Shown one piece after another: positions 12,312 to 22,389 of a DNA stretch of 64,000 bases; positions within the stretch are counted from its first letter, which is position 1, and the number at the start of each line of letters is the position of its first letter. Below the pieces are notes generated by a model. It saw only the letters and a list, made by a program, of their open reading frames with translations, had not been told where the DNA came from and searched no databases. Position numbers and translations under genes: made by a program. Source of the DNA: Clytia hemisphaerica (lineage: Eukaryota; Cnidaria; Hydrozoa; Leptothecata; Clytiidae); the NCBI GenBank assembly GCA_902728285.1, contig CACVBU010001212.1:124001-188000 (forward strand), given 5' to 3'.

Positions 12312-13845
12312 TCCATACCAAAGAATAACCATGGGGTTGAACCAATTGCTGCTTTTCGAGAAGGTACAAAAGTTTTTGTTGAATGGAATTTCCAGTATTT
12401 TGTTCATTCCACAGTGTGAAAAAGTTGAATTTTGCCAGTACTCATTGGCATTGTCCTTTTCATAAATTACGTCACGAATATCACTTACCTCGTATTCAAA
12501 CAATTGCCATGGTGATTACGTCCCTTGAGACAATTTTTTACAAATAGAAAGAAGTGCTAATAAAATCCGCTGGGAGTTAATCACCTTGGCAATAATTTCA
12601 AAACAAATGATGTTCGTGACAAAATTTATGAAAAGGTCTATTTGTCAGTATTCTTATAGAATTTTTAAGAGATGATTGACAAATTAGAGAATTTTTTTAT
12701 AGAAAGAAGTCCATCGTTTGGCAATCTGCTCACCAACATATATCGATATTCTCCTGAATGGCACATCGAATTTGATCTCAAATTGACTGCTCCGGTCACA
12801 TCATATTGGAATACTATATTTTGTGTAACACATTCTGCTTATGGCAGTAGAAATCCATGTATTTACATCTGGAGTAAGTTATCCCATTGAGTTTCAAGCC
12901 AAAAGCTGGAGGCGAGTTTTCATTTTTTCCTAGGCAAGTAGTAAAGCCTTTATACTAGCCGGTGGCAGATTGAATTTACAGGCCCGGCGGAAGCGGGGAG
13001 ACTGGGGAGACTTAACCCTCCCCACTTTTGAGTAAATGAGATTTTTTTCTCAAATTCCTAGCAAATTTTATCTAATTTTGCGCTTTCAGCCTCTCCAATT
13101 TTACGATTGTTCCGCCGAGCCTGATTTAGCACTTCCTTTGCTTTCGCGTCTTTCATTTATCATTTTTAACGGTTTTAAATGTTCCTTCCAATACAACGTT
13201 TGTAAGAAAACCATGCGTGTCGCTCGACTTATGTAGAAAATTAGTGCCTTTAAATCTTGCATACCTTAAGAGAAAAAATATTGGTGGGCATGACATATTT
13301 AGTAAAACACTAAATTTCGGAAGATGTATTAGTCAGACTGTATCTCTGTCACTTTTACTAAAATATCAGAGTTCATGGATAGATTCAGGCATGTCAGGCT
13401 CCACATTATATCGGCCAGGTTCATTTCCTGTTTTTAAAAAGTCAATATCTTATGTGTTTGACAAACTTGCCGTGAATTCCAGCGTTACCTTCCCTTTTGC
13501 CGTCCCGTGCCCCTAGATTTAAATCTGCCTAAAAATACTTTGAACGCTATTTTGTATTTTTCAGATAATGTGATGCAAATTTCAGCTACGGTGAACGGCG
13601 ATGGAAATTATATATACTCCAAGAATGACATGCAAATAGACCAACTATATCACATTGAGATCTCCCAACGTTATGTTAACAATGGCCAATACCGATATGC
13701 TATTTCAATTGATGGGGTTGAAGTAGACTCTGTGATGAATACACAAGCTAAACAATCATATAACCTCATTGTTGGTTTGTCTGACAATCATCACGACCCA
13801 GCTCCATGTTTAGTGTCGAATTTTGAGATGATCAACTTTTTGTAA
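12312..13845 (+). CDS. LamG/concanavalin-like domain protein, 3' exons
   Basis: Exons: tentative 12312-12363, then 12703-12873 and 13565-13845 with the stop at the end; junction phases agree at both splices (donors GTACAA and GTAAGT, acceptors ttttagt-type and ttttcag). The two firm exons encode one beta-sandwich-like domain. Its pattern is GNLLTNI..., an aromatic-rich strand (EWHIEFDLK), YGSRNPCIYIW, a mid-domain TVNGDGN turn, HIEISQRYV, and a terminal NLIVGLSDN...PCLVSNFEMINF. I know this pattern from LamG/ConA-like domains common in cnidarian and other invertebrate extracellular proteins; that is recalled family knowledge, not a search. Such domains usually bind glycans or matrix proteins. 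The first exon and a signal peptide were not found, so the 5' end is missing. Confidence 0.65.
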
Positions 13846-13905
13846 TGCCACGTACAGTCTAGCCTCTATCCTGACACACGATTGATCAAAAATTGTGGTC
13901 GTCTG

Positions 13906-14050
13906 TACAGGCAACACGTCGACTTTCTCTCTAATTCGAAATTATATTATTCGAATATTTCTGTAATTCAAACAATATTGGTCCACTCGACTGAAAAGTT
14001 GTAATTCGAATGTCTTTCTAATTTGTCCCTTTGAGATCGAATTACACGCT
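13906..14050. repeat. pogo/Tigger-like MITE fragment (AATTCGAA words)
   Basis: It starts TACAGGCAACACGTCGACT and carries taattcgaa, attcgaat and taattcaaac words. TA followed by CAG and repeated AATTCGAA is characteristic of pogo-type ends. The right end is not clear. Fuller copies occur at 52423 and 54344. Confidence 0.45.
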
Positions 14051-14400
14051 TTTTTTATAAGAATGGTGTAAATCCAGTTCATAATGGATATTCTTAACTT
14101 TTTTGGGAAAATCATCCTAAAAAAATTTTTACAGCATTCTTAGGTTAGGATCCTAATTCAGACTAGATTTTTAAGTATCTCTCAAGCGTAAAATGGTACT
14201 TTTGTGAAATAAGTGAGCCCTACTTAAGGGTAACTGGCAATTTATAATTGAAAATGCTGTAAATATGGCATTCTTAGCTTGAGTAGCAAAATTGTCAGAA
14301 AGTTTCAGTCTAAAAAAGGGATCCTGGCCAGCGGCACGTCCCCATACCCAATTTTACCTAAGTGACCCCCCCCCCCTTCCCCCGGGTGAAAGCCCCATTT
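14048..14400. repeat. TAAGAA-word repeat followed by a G-run element fragment
   Basis: The first part begins acacgctttttttataagaat and repeats gcattctta words. From about 14318 there is a partial G-run-type element (ggcacgtccccataccc, ctaagtgacccccccccc) like the intact ones at 16161 and 41993. From 14400 to 16035 no gene was seen, except a short fragment at about 15046-15150 of the family at 47214 (cagggggtggatgaac). Confidence 0.45.
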
Positions 14401-16035
14401 CGAGTTGGCTCAAAGAGCTTTATTAAGACTTGGTCAGCTGTACATTGAAAAGCCGTTCGTTTTTTTCGCTGAATCTTCAAATAGAACGCCAGAAAGGACA
14501 TATTCACATTTGGAATCTACTGATGTTGTTTATGCACCCAATAGATACAATAAAAGTCATAATATTTGAGAAAAAGAAAAATTCCCACGAAATTTTATAA
14601 CCACGAAGGATTTGGAAGTGCTTTAACTTAGTTTGGAAGGGGTAGAGTTTTAACTCTGAGTTTAAATTAAAAACGAGGAACTAACCAAAATTCTCAATAT
14701 ATTTTGACCGAGATTGTAGACTTTTTTTTGACGGAATTTTATAATTATACTGCACGCATATTATATATCTTCAATGCATCATGGAGAGACTAACCTGTTC
14801 TTTAGCGGAATAGTCTTTTTGGCTTAAAAAAACAGCAGGGAAAATAGTATTTTCTGTGTTCACATTTCTTTTCTCTCAGACAGTATGAAAGAAAATTTTC
14901 CGCCCTTAGAATTTAGAAAAATTCAGCAAACTATTATTAAAGATCAGGGCTACTTTGTCATGTTGAATTTATTTTCTGTTTGAGATGAAAAACATTGCTT
15001 TTACCATTGTGTTCTAAATGTGCTTGACATTGTTTTCACTCTATATACTCTATTGTGGGCTCTCTATTGCTCCATCAAATTTCCATACAGGGGGTGGATG
15101 AACCTTTTCAAGGGGAAAAAAGATTCTTAGAAATGTTTGCATACCCCTGGAAAGTTAAAAACAAATACTCTTATAAAGACAAAATTAATACTTTAAAAAA
15201 TTCAAAAAGGAACTGATCTGCGTACAGTATGGTAAATATCTGGACTAAATATAACACTAAGTGAAACGAAAACAACAGATTTTCTTGGATTTTCTTGAAA
15301 TTTTCTCATAAAATACAAATTCCCCCGCAAAAGGTGAGTTGATACCTGTATATGAAAACAACTTTTCCACATAGGATTACCTCAATCTTTTTTGTTTTCG
15401 TATTCTCGTAAAAGGTTATTATTCCAGACAAAAATCTCAAGAAGTTTTTTATGAATTTCTCAAGGAGCGAAAGGTATTATGGGAATGTTAAATCTAGTCA
15501 TAACACATTTGAAACTGTTATTCTTTGAAAGTATTAACATTTTTCCAATAAACAAATTCGAATTTGACCTTGAAGTGATAATCAGACGGTTTAGAGATAT
15601 TTGGCCTGCAAAAACATTTTGTGGTTCTGAGTATAACTAGCCTGGAGATCCATGCTATGATTTCTTATTCTATATACTGATGGCGAAATATATAGCATGG
15701 TATGGGCTGAGAGTTTGAATTTCCCAGATCCCAATGACAGTTGAAAACACAGCCAATCAAATTTTGTTATTCTTTTACTGGTCACACTTTCTTAGACAGA
15801 ACGCAAGTTCCGAAGTTTGGTTTTTATTTTAGTAAGTGAAGACAGCGCTAAATTTGAATTTCTCACTGTAATCTTTTTACGGCAGAAATCTGCCTCACAG
15901 CTCATACCCGTCTTGTTTACATCAGATTATAAAAATACAGGACGGGTCTCCTGTTTAGAATATAACTTGAAAGTATTTTGTTCTAAACATTTTCCAAAGT
16001 CAATATATCACAATATGAAACTTCTGACAATACAC

Positions 16036-16660
16036 GTTTTTTTTTTTTTTTAAGAAACTAGTCTTACCAAGCAGCCTCAATGTTTCTTAAGAAATTGGCC
16101 TTTTGAGCCTTAAATGTTTCTTACATGTTTCTAAACTTTTTGACATAATCAGCCTATTTTCCCGGGGGGGGGGGCAGCTGGGCAAAAGGACCGACGGGTA
16201 TGTGCGGGTCCTAAGGGTACCTTTTCCAATATGTTTAAAATGCACTGTAAGGGTCGGAAAAACTAGAGATGCACTGTAAGGGTAGAAATTTCAGAAAATT
16301 CTTGAAAAATCTAGATATTTTGACCAAAAATGCTAGAATTTTGACCATTTTTTGCACGAAAGGGATCGAAAATTTGGGGGAAAATGCACTCTAAGGGTAT
16401 GATTTTCACTGATTTTTGCTGCACTATGAGGGTGCAATTTTAAAAGCCAATTTTTAGCCCGCACATACCGTCAGTCCACAAACCCAGTGCCCCCCCCCCG
16501 GGCCTATTTTTCATGCAAAGATTGGAAGGTTCTAATAAAACCGTCTTAAAAATGTTATTTTCTCATTCTCAGCCTCAGCATGTTTCTTAGATGTTTCTTA
16601 GTTTTTAGGCATTCTGAGCCTCATGTTTCTTAAAAGTGTGTTTCTTAAAAAAAAAGACGT
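16036..16660. repeat. TTTCTTA-word inverted-repeat element, interrupted
   Basis: A T-run followed by taagaaac at the left faces gtttcttaaaaaaaaa at the right. Between them atgtttctta and agcct words recur at irregular spacing. A 341-base G-run element (16161-16501) splits it with a clean target duplication, so the TTTCTTA element is older. Confidence 0.6.
16161..16501. mobile_element. G-run-ended element with 9-bp target duplication GCCTATTTT
   Basis: The element begins CCCGGGGGGGGGGG and ends cccccccccgg. The direct repeat GCCTATTTT flanks it exactly at 16152-16160 and 16502-16510. The interior repeats ctgtaagggt or close variants at irregular intervals on one strand (near 16240, 16272, 16393, 16428). 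A 9-bp duplication is typical of Mutator-like elements; the assignment is an inference because no transposase is present. Confidence 0.8.
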
Positions 16661-17145
16661 TATTTTTACACGGTTCTTACGTTAAAATTCCAGTGTTCTT
16701 TTACTAACAGTCAAAAACTTGTAAACTTGAATATCTCGACTTTGGAAAATAGTTGAGGCAAAAATATATTGAAGTTTTGCTCAGGAAAATCGAAGAAATC
16801 CACATACCAAATATCTCTAATCAGCTGATTTTTCTTATAAACTAATCTACATTCTATGTAAGCATAGTCTGTATAAGAAACCCCGGTCTGGAAGCCTTTT
16901 GTTTCTTTCTAGTGTTGCGAACTTGAACTTGCGTTGAGGAATTATCTTGTTTTGCTCATTTTTTGACAATGTGATTAACTCTTGAACCAATCCCAAGAGG
17001 ACTATTTGGTAACGTGAGCAAAAACTAAGCAAATCGATTTTCATCTTTTGATATTAACAAAGGAAAAAGCTAACAAAAGTTACAACAATAGGCTTCCAGA
17101 CCAGGGTTTTTTATACGGACTATGATATAAGTATCTGCTGGTTTC

Positions 17146-17335
17146 TGTAGTACCCACTTAGTCGAATTGCTTGGGAGTCAACAAACAGGGAGTGACACAA
17201 ATAATTGACAAGGTAAAGTTCAGTTCTTACAACTATTTCTTCTTCTTCATGAAAGACGTCTGAACTCTCTGCCAAGCTTGCAACTAAGAGGCTTTTGCCT
17301 CGCTCAACATAAACCTATCAAGGTAGGTCACTACA
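17146..17335 (-). repeat. 3' LTR (190 bases, full length)
   Basis: On the element's strand it starts TGTAGTGACC and ends ACTACA, so TGTAGT/ACTACA is a 6-base terminal inversion, the usual TG...CA LTR form. It aligns with 21716-21891 with three substitutions but has 14 more bases at its U3 end. Confidence 0.85.
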
Positions 17336-17350
17336 CCTCTCCTTTCCTTT
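17336..17350 (-). other. Polypurine tract
   Basis: On the minus strand the 15 bases abutting the 3' LTR read AAAGGAAAGGAGAGG. This primes plus-strand synthesis in LTR elements, and its position confirms the 17335 LTR boundary. Confidence 0.8.
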
Positions 17351-17429
17351 GGGTATTTACATATGTACAGTGCCTTCGCTATTGGCGGTTCTCAGTCCAA
17401 GGCATAGATTTTATATACATTAATGACTA

Positions 17430-18535
17430 CTATAACTCGTAGTCATCAAGATAACGTAGCGCTTTTCGTCGTCTTTCCAGTCCTGAATTTTTACGGTCAA
17501 CGTGTTCAACGTCGTGATCAACGTCTTCCATCTCACTCTCTCCTTCTCGATACGGAATCGTGTTACTTTCTCTTCCCGAAGATGTGTCGTCAACAGGGCT
17601 GTCGTCGGGCAGTGGTGGATTAATATCGTTATCATAGCGACGGTGACGAAACGGAAAATCATAACCCGAGTCGGCGTCGACGTAATTTCGTGTTAGTGAG
17701 CGTCTGAAAAACGGATCGCACTCATGGACTTTCTTGAACTTGTTTGCTGCACGGGTAACAAATTTGCCTTTCGATGTTTCGGCGGTGAGCATATAACCTT
17801 TCTTTTTCACCACAGTCAATGGTGATGGGTCGAAAGGAGTCTTAACAGTAGACTTCTTTTGAGGGCGAAGGACTTTGTCCCCTAGGTCGATGTCAATGGG
17901 CTTCGCGTGTCGTCGTTGGTCATGGTATTTGGTTATGGCGGCCTTGTAACTTGTATCTTTCTCGAGAACGGATCGATCTTGTTCCTTCTTTTTCATCATT
18001 GGAACAGAGGTTGCAATTTGTCGATTGAACAACATCTCCGCTGGTGACTTTCCAGTGGCTGAATGGAGAGTCGCCCGATACGAGATATCTGTGATACAAG
18101 ATATCTGTGAACCGCTTTTTTGGGGTCCTTGTATTCGACATAGGCGGTGTGAGCTACCTTCATGAAGTTTTCGGCTAGCCCATTCGACCAAGGTTGTTCT
18201 GGTGTAATCGGCTGGTGCTTAAAACCTCGCTTCTTTGCGTAATTTGTAAAGTCGTGCGAGTTAAAAGGCGGACCATTGTCCGTCTTGACCTTCTCTGGAA
18301 TGCCATGAGTTGCCAAAATTCGGTCGAAATGAGGTACCACCTTGTCGGCGGTGGTAGAATCTAGCACAGCCACTTCTGGAAATCGAGAGTACTCGTCAAT
18401 GAGAAGCAGGAAATAGTAATCTTTGGCGATTGGGCCCTTGAAGTCCGAGGCGATGTGTCTCCAAGGTCCTTCTGGCAATTTCCTCGTGATGAGCGGCTGA
18501 TGCTTTTGTTGAGGTATAGCGGCTAAGCATGCATG
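17430..18535 (-). pseudogene. Integrase core and C-terminal region of the Ty3/mag element
   Basis: The catalytic core shows the DD-E residues in context: ASDFKG near 18445, KTDNGPPF near 18275 and the Glu in AENF near 18175. The frame then shifts around 18080-18190, beside a short local duplication of gatatctgtga, and continues in another frame through a region with LGDKVL and TVVKKKGYML motifs, as in the integrase C-terminal beta domain, to the stop near 17430. A stop also separates it from the zinc-binding part upstream. The frameshift makes this copy inactive. Confidence 0.8.
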
Positions 18536-18553
18536 ACAAGATTGTACAAAGTT

Positions 18554-19144
18554 CTACACAAGCTTATCCATGTTGGGAAACCAAACTTTCGATCGGAGAT
18601 AACGCTTTATTTTCGATGCGCCTTGATGCCCTTCATGAGCGAGAGCTATCACGTCAGGCTGCAAACTTTCCGGAATAATAAGTCGTTCTCCTCGTAAAAC
18701 GACTTGTCGTGCAACTGAAAGTTCGTCGAATACGTGTCGGAACGGCTGTAAGTCGTTTGCATTCTTCGGAATGTATCCTTTCTCAAGGATGCAAAATTTC
18801 AAGCGGGCGAGCTGGTCATCGGCGTTTGTTGCTTTTCGAACCATGTCGAAGGTCATAGCGTCGGGAATATCGTCGTCGATGATAGCATTGATGTGGAAGG
18901 TTTCCTCACTGGCTTGCATCTTCTGTTGTTCAGTGATGGGCAATGGATGTCGACTGTTGTAATCTGTCGGATTGGTGCTTCCCTTTTCATACTTTACGGT
19001 CATACGGTACTGTTGTAACTTCAATCGGTGATTCTCGATGCGAGCTGGGGCTTGTCTTCGTTGATCATTGTACAATGAGACCAGCGGCTCATGATCAGTT
19101 ATTGTGTCGAATTTTATTCCGTGGAGATACATTCGGTTGGTCAT
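18554..19144 (-). pseudogene. RNase H end and integrase zinc domain of the Ty3/mag element
   Basis: The N-terminal half reads FDTITDHEPLVSLYN and KYEKGSTNPTDYNSRHPL, typical of the RNase H domain of Ty3/gypsy polymerases. The C-terminal half contains the integrase H2C2 region beginning HEGHQGASKIKRYL...WFP and stops at LV. The second half of the zinc motif (QSCHACLA) lies just past that stop near 18530, so a nonsense change interrupts the integrase. Confidence 0.8.
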
Positions 19145-19392
19145 GACGCCGAAAAAGATAGCTAAGCTTCCACCCTCGTTCTGTCTCTGTTAACGATCTA
19201 CTCGAGTAGTTGATTGTTTTGTAATGTCCAGTGTCGGGTTCCTTTTGAAACAATGTGGCGCCAATACCCTTCGGTCCTCGGTCAACTCGGGTGCCCAGGG
19301 TGCTATTACTCGGTTGTTACATAAACCCTCTTTCAGTTTATCGAATGAGTCCTGACAAGCTTGATCCCAGTGGAATGGAACTTTCTTACGCG

Positions 19393-19974
19393 TTAGATTT
19401 CTTTACGGTGCTGAAATGTCACTGTAAGTCTCTGGCTCTCCGAACATAAAGAGGGCGTTATATTGACACATCTGCAAGAAACTTCCGCTGCGTTGGTTGG
19501 TGGTGCGAGTCTGACGATAGTCTCTACTTTCGATGGATCTGCAGACATACCTTCGCTGGAAAACTTATATCCAAACCAAATAACTTCTGGAGCACTCCAT
19601 ACACATTTCTCTCGTCTAAGTGTTAAGCCGAGGGATTGTAATCGATCAAGTAGAGCACTCAAATGGAGGTCATGCTCATGCTGGCTCTCTCCGTAAACTA
19701 GCAAATCGTCTTCAATCTGTTCCACACCACCGAGGTCTACAATACTTTGCCGCAAACGCTCGTGGAACTCTTGACTGGCAGGTCCAGCACCCATGACAAG
19801 ACGCTTAAATCGGTAGATGCCTTCGTGCGTGTAAAAGTTTGTAAGTTCTTTCGATTTCTCGCCGAGTGGCGTTTGGTGAAATAAATGTTTCATGTCCAGC
19901 TTTGTGAATACTTTGGCGCCGTTAAGCTTGTGACGCAAGGAATGGACAGTCGGTACGGGAATCTTTGATGGCAA
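19393..19974 (-). pseudogene. Reverse transcriptase palm of the Ty3/mag element
   Basis: Recognisable blocks in order: KIPVPTVHSLRHKLNGAKVF, LDMKHLFHQ, FKRLVMGAGPASQEFHERL, IEDDLLVYG (catalytic DD), LGLTLRREKC and VIWFGYKFSSEG. Frame is lost after PPTNAAEV near 19480, where the following thumb/RNase H segment continues in a different frame. Confidence 0.85.
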
Positions 19975-20152
19975 TATTTGCGTGACGCATGTCTAAATTC
20001 ATGCGTATCTGCCCGGATGGTTTCTTTGTAATGACAACGTTCGAGATCCAGTCGAGGTTAACACTTGGGTCTAACGGGTCTTTGATGATGTCATTGTCTC
20101 AAAGTTCTTTGAGATGGCTCGTGACTTGTTTTCTGAAAGCGAACGGTATCGG

Positions 20153-21613
20153 CTACTCCTTCTGTATCATTGGTTTGATCGATCCGTCTATATCAAAGTT
20201 TATTTCTGATTTATTGAACTTGCCGATTCCCTCAAAGATAGGTTGATGCTTGTCGATGATTTCAGTCACTGAAGTTGGGACTTTCTCTGGTTCGTTGATG
20301 TGGTATACTGGCGTTTCCGGATCATTGGCGTCTCTGCGGCCTTCTGGGTGAATCTCCAATACACCGAGCCTCAACGATGCTTCTAAACCTAAGAGCGGTT
20401 CCGTGTGGTTTCCTTCTATCACGTAAACGAGTTGCTCGGCTGTTGCTCTACTGCTAGTGGTCGGTTCGATCTTTGCCCTACCCTTCACTCGCAGCAGGTC
20501 TTTAGTACCATACGGGCGGAGCTTCACTTTCGATTTATACAGTCTGGTCGTGTTGGCAAACTTGCGAAAGTCTTTTTCTGGGATCAGAGTGTTTCTGCAT
20601 CCGGAGTCGACTCTCATTTTCAAACACGTACCATTGGCTTCCACATCGATCATTTCAATTTCATTTTGGTCATTCACCAGAGGGATGAAGTTCACGGTCA
20701 AGACGTGACCCATCAGTTGTTCATCGTCCGAATCACTCGATTCGTCCAGGGCATTAACATATGTTTCTGGTGCACCAGGACATACTGGCGATTTTGAAAA
20801 ATGGTGCTTCTTCTTGCAATCATTGCAACGTTTCCCTTTTGCGGGACACTTTCCTTTTGAGTGGACTTTCCGACGTTCATATCCGCAAAAGTCACAAATT
20901 TTTGGGGAACTTTCGGTTTGCTTTCCCCTACCGATCGAATCTCTCGTGATGTTTGGTTTCGGTGGATCTGGTCTTCTTGGTCCTCTTCTATTGCCGATCC
21001 AGTTAACACTCTCCTGTTTCTCAATGTTTTGCGCTTGTGTCGATGATGATTCCAGCGCTATTCCGTATTTAACGAAATCATCGAAATTTGCACCCTTCGC
21101 GAGGGCATGTTTCCTGAGCTTATTGTTATTCGTCTGCATCATCATGGCGTCGCGAGCAGCTTTCTTTGCAGTGTAGGTGGCGAAATTGCAGAGCTTTGCT
21201 TGATCCAAAACTTTTGTGTACCATTCGGTGAACGGCATCTGCCCTTGTGGCATCTCGTTAAATAGTTTAAATACTGGGTAAACATCGTTTATCTGTCCCT
21301 TTAAGGAGTTTTTGATTTTGTCAATTGCGGCTGCGTATGTATCTTCTGTCGTCACCTTTCCTTCGTGCTCGAAAAACGTAATCATTTCGTCTCCACCCCA
21401 GAGTTGCAAAAGAGCTTTCTTTTTCTTATCTTCGTCAATGTCCTCCGTATCAAAAATCATGTTTGCTTTCTTGACATATTTATCGAACGAATCGAGGGCG
21501 GCACCCGCGTCTTTTGGGCGTTTGAAGGTTGGGAGGGCGGAATAGAGCGCCTCTAGCGGCCATATTGGATTTGACTTATCGAGACAAAATGTGGATGGTT
21601 CGATTGGAAGCAA
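20153..21613 (-). pseudogene. gag, protease and start of pol of the Ty3/mag element
   Basis: A 486-codon open frame starts about 100 bases inside the 5' LTR. The N-terminal 240 residues are capsid-like (helical, charged, with MPQGQMPFTEWYTKVLDQA). A Cys/His-rich segment (CDFCGYERRKVHSKGKC, then CNDCKKKHHFSKSPVC) follows as nucleocapsid. The retroviral-type aspartic protease has VDSGCRNTLI and a distal LLGLEASLRLG. The frame ends at the entrance to reverse transcriptase, where a frame change near 20150 separates it from the RT blocks. Gag and protease share one frame, as in mag elements. Confidence 0.85.
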
Positions 21614-21705
21614 GCAAAACTTGGAATTTTTCTTTGGAAACTCTGGAAACTACAAGAGTCTATTTTAGGTTGTTGATCATCTGGAACTGGGTAACATAAG
21701 TCTAT

Positions 21706-21714
21706 TCGTCGCCA
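21706..21714 (-). other. Primer-binding site, tRNA-Ser type
   Basis: One base inside the 5' LTR the minus strand reads TGGCGACGA. This is complementary to the CCA-bearing 3' end I recall for eukaryotic tRNA-Ser(GCT) (…TCGTCG-CCA). Nine bases match before divergence. Confidence 0.65.
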
Positions 21715-21715
21715 A

Positions 21716-21891
21716 TGTAGTTCCCACTTAGTCGAATTGCTTGGGGGTCAACAAACAGGGAGTGACACAAATAATTGACAAGGTAAAGTTCAGTTCTTAC
21801 AACTATTTCTTCTTCTTCATGAAAGACGTCTGCACTCTCTGCCAAGCTTGCAACTAAGAGGCTTTTGCCTCGCTCAACATAAACCTATCAA
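21716..21891 (-). repeat. 5' LTR (truncated by about 14 bases at its outer end)
   Basis: It shares 176 bases with 17146-17321 but lacks the outer TGTAGTGACCTACC segment that the 3' LTR has next to the polypurine tract. The outer edge is followed directly by GTTTC, which also precedes the 3' LTR. Confidence 0.8.
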
Positions 21892-21980
21892 GTTTCGACT
21901 GCATTCTTCATTAAATCAAACAACTTTCCTTGGTAAGTTTCACCAAAAATACTTCTTGTTATGCCTGGTTGGTAATTTTT

Positions 21981-22023
21981 CAGTGGGGCTGGAGTCCCAG
22001 CGGATCTGTGACACAGGGGTGTA
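21981..22023. repeat. Fragment of the CACCCCTGTCTCACAG repeat family
   Basis: The text ttcagtggggctggagtccc...gatctgtgacacaggggtgt matches the right end of the copies at 51860 and 57120. Confidence 0.6.
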
Positions 22024-22155
22024 ATATTAAAGGACAATTGAGTCTTTAGTGCACCACAATGTCACCAACTGAATGACGTCTGTGAATTTTAAACTTTCTA
22101 GTACTGACCCCTTATGGCTAAAAGTAGATTTAAAAATTATTTAGTCAAGACCAAT

Positions 22156-22380
22156 TTAATTTGTTGTTCTACGGGCAGATCGTTAGAAAACTACCTATGG
22201 GTCAGTCGGTCGGCACAATAAGAATAGATTTTTTATTTATCAGGGTTGGTGAGGTACCGAAAATATTTTCCAAAAAATTTCTGGATTAAAGTTCCACTTT
22301 TTTCATTGGAAATTCAGTATCATTATTTTTTTGATTTTAACAAAAATAGGGTCGGTCGGCCCCGTAAAACAACAAATTAG
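22156..22380. repeat. Small inverted-repeat element, TIR TTAATTTGTTGTTCTACGGG
   Basis: The right end is the inverse (cccgtaaaacaacaaattag) with two or three mismatches. The 225-base body contains ggtcggtcggc near both ends. No coding. Confidence 0.6.
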
Positions 22381-22389
22381 ATTGCTCGC

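Larger units (their letters stand above)
17146..21891 (-). mobile_element. Ty3/gypsy (mag-like) LTR retrotransposon, degenerate
   Basis: A complete element on the minus strand: LTRs at both ends, a primer-binding site, gag, protease, reverse transcriptase, RNase H, integrase and a polypurine tract in standard Ty3/gypsy order. The LTRs differ at three positions in about 176 shared bases, pointing to fairly recent insertion. Reading frames are broken in several places, so this copy cannot make full products. The compact 176-190 base LTRs, the absence of an env frame, and a primer site matching tRNA-Ser fit the mag lineage. The flanks carry GTTTC on both sides (17141-17145 and 21892-21896), consistent with a 5-bp target duplication. 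Confidence 0.9.
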
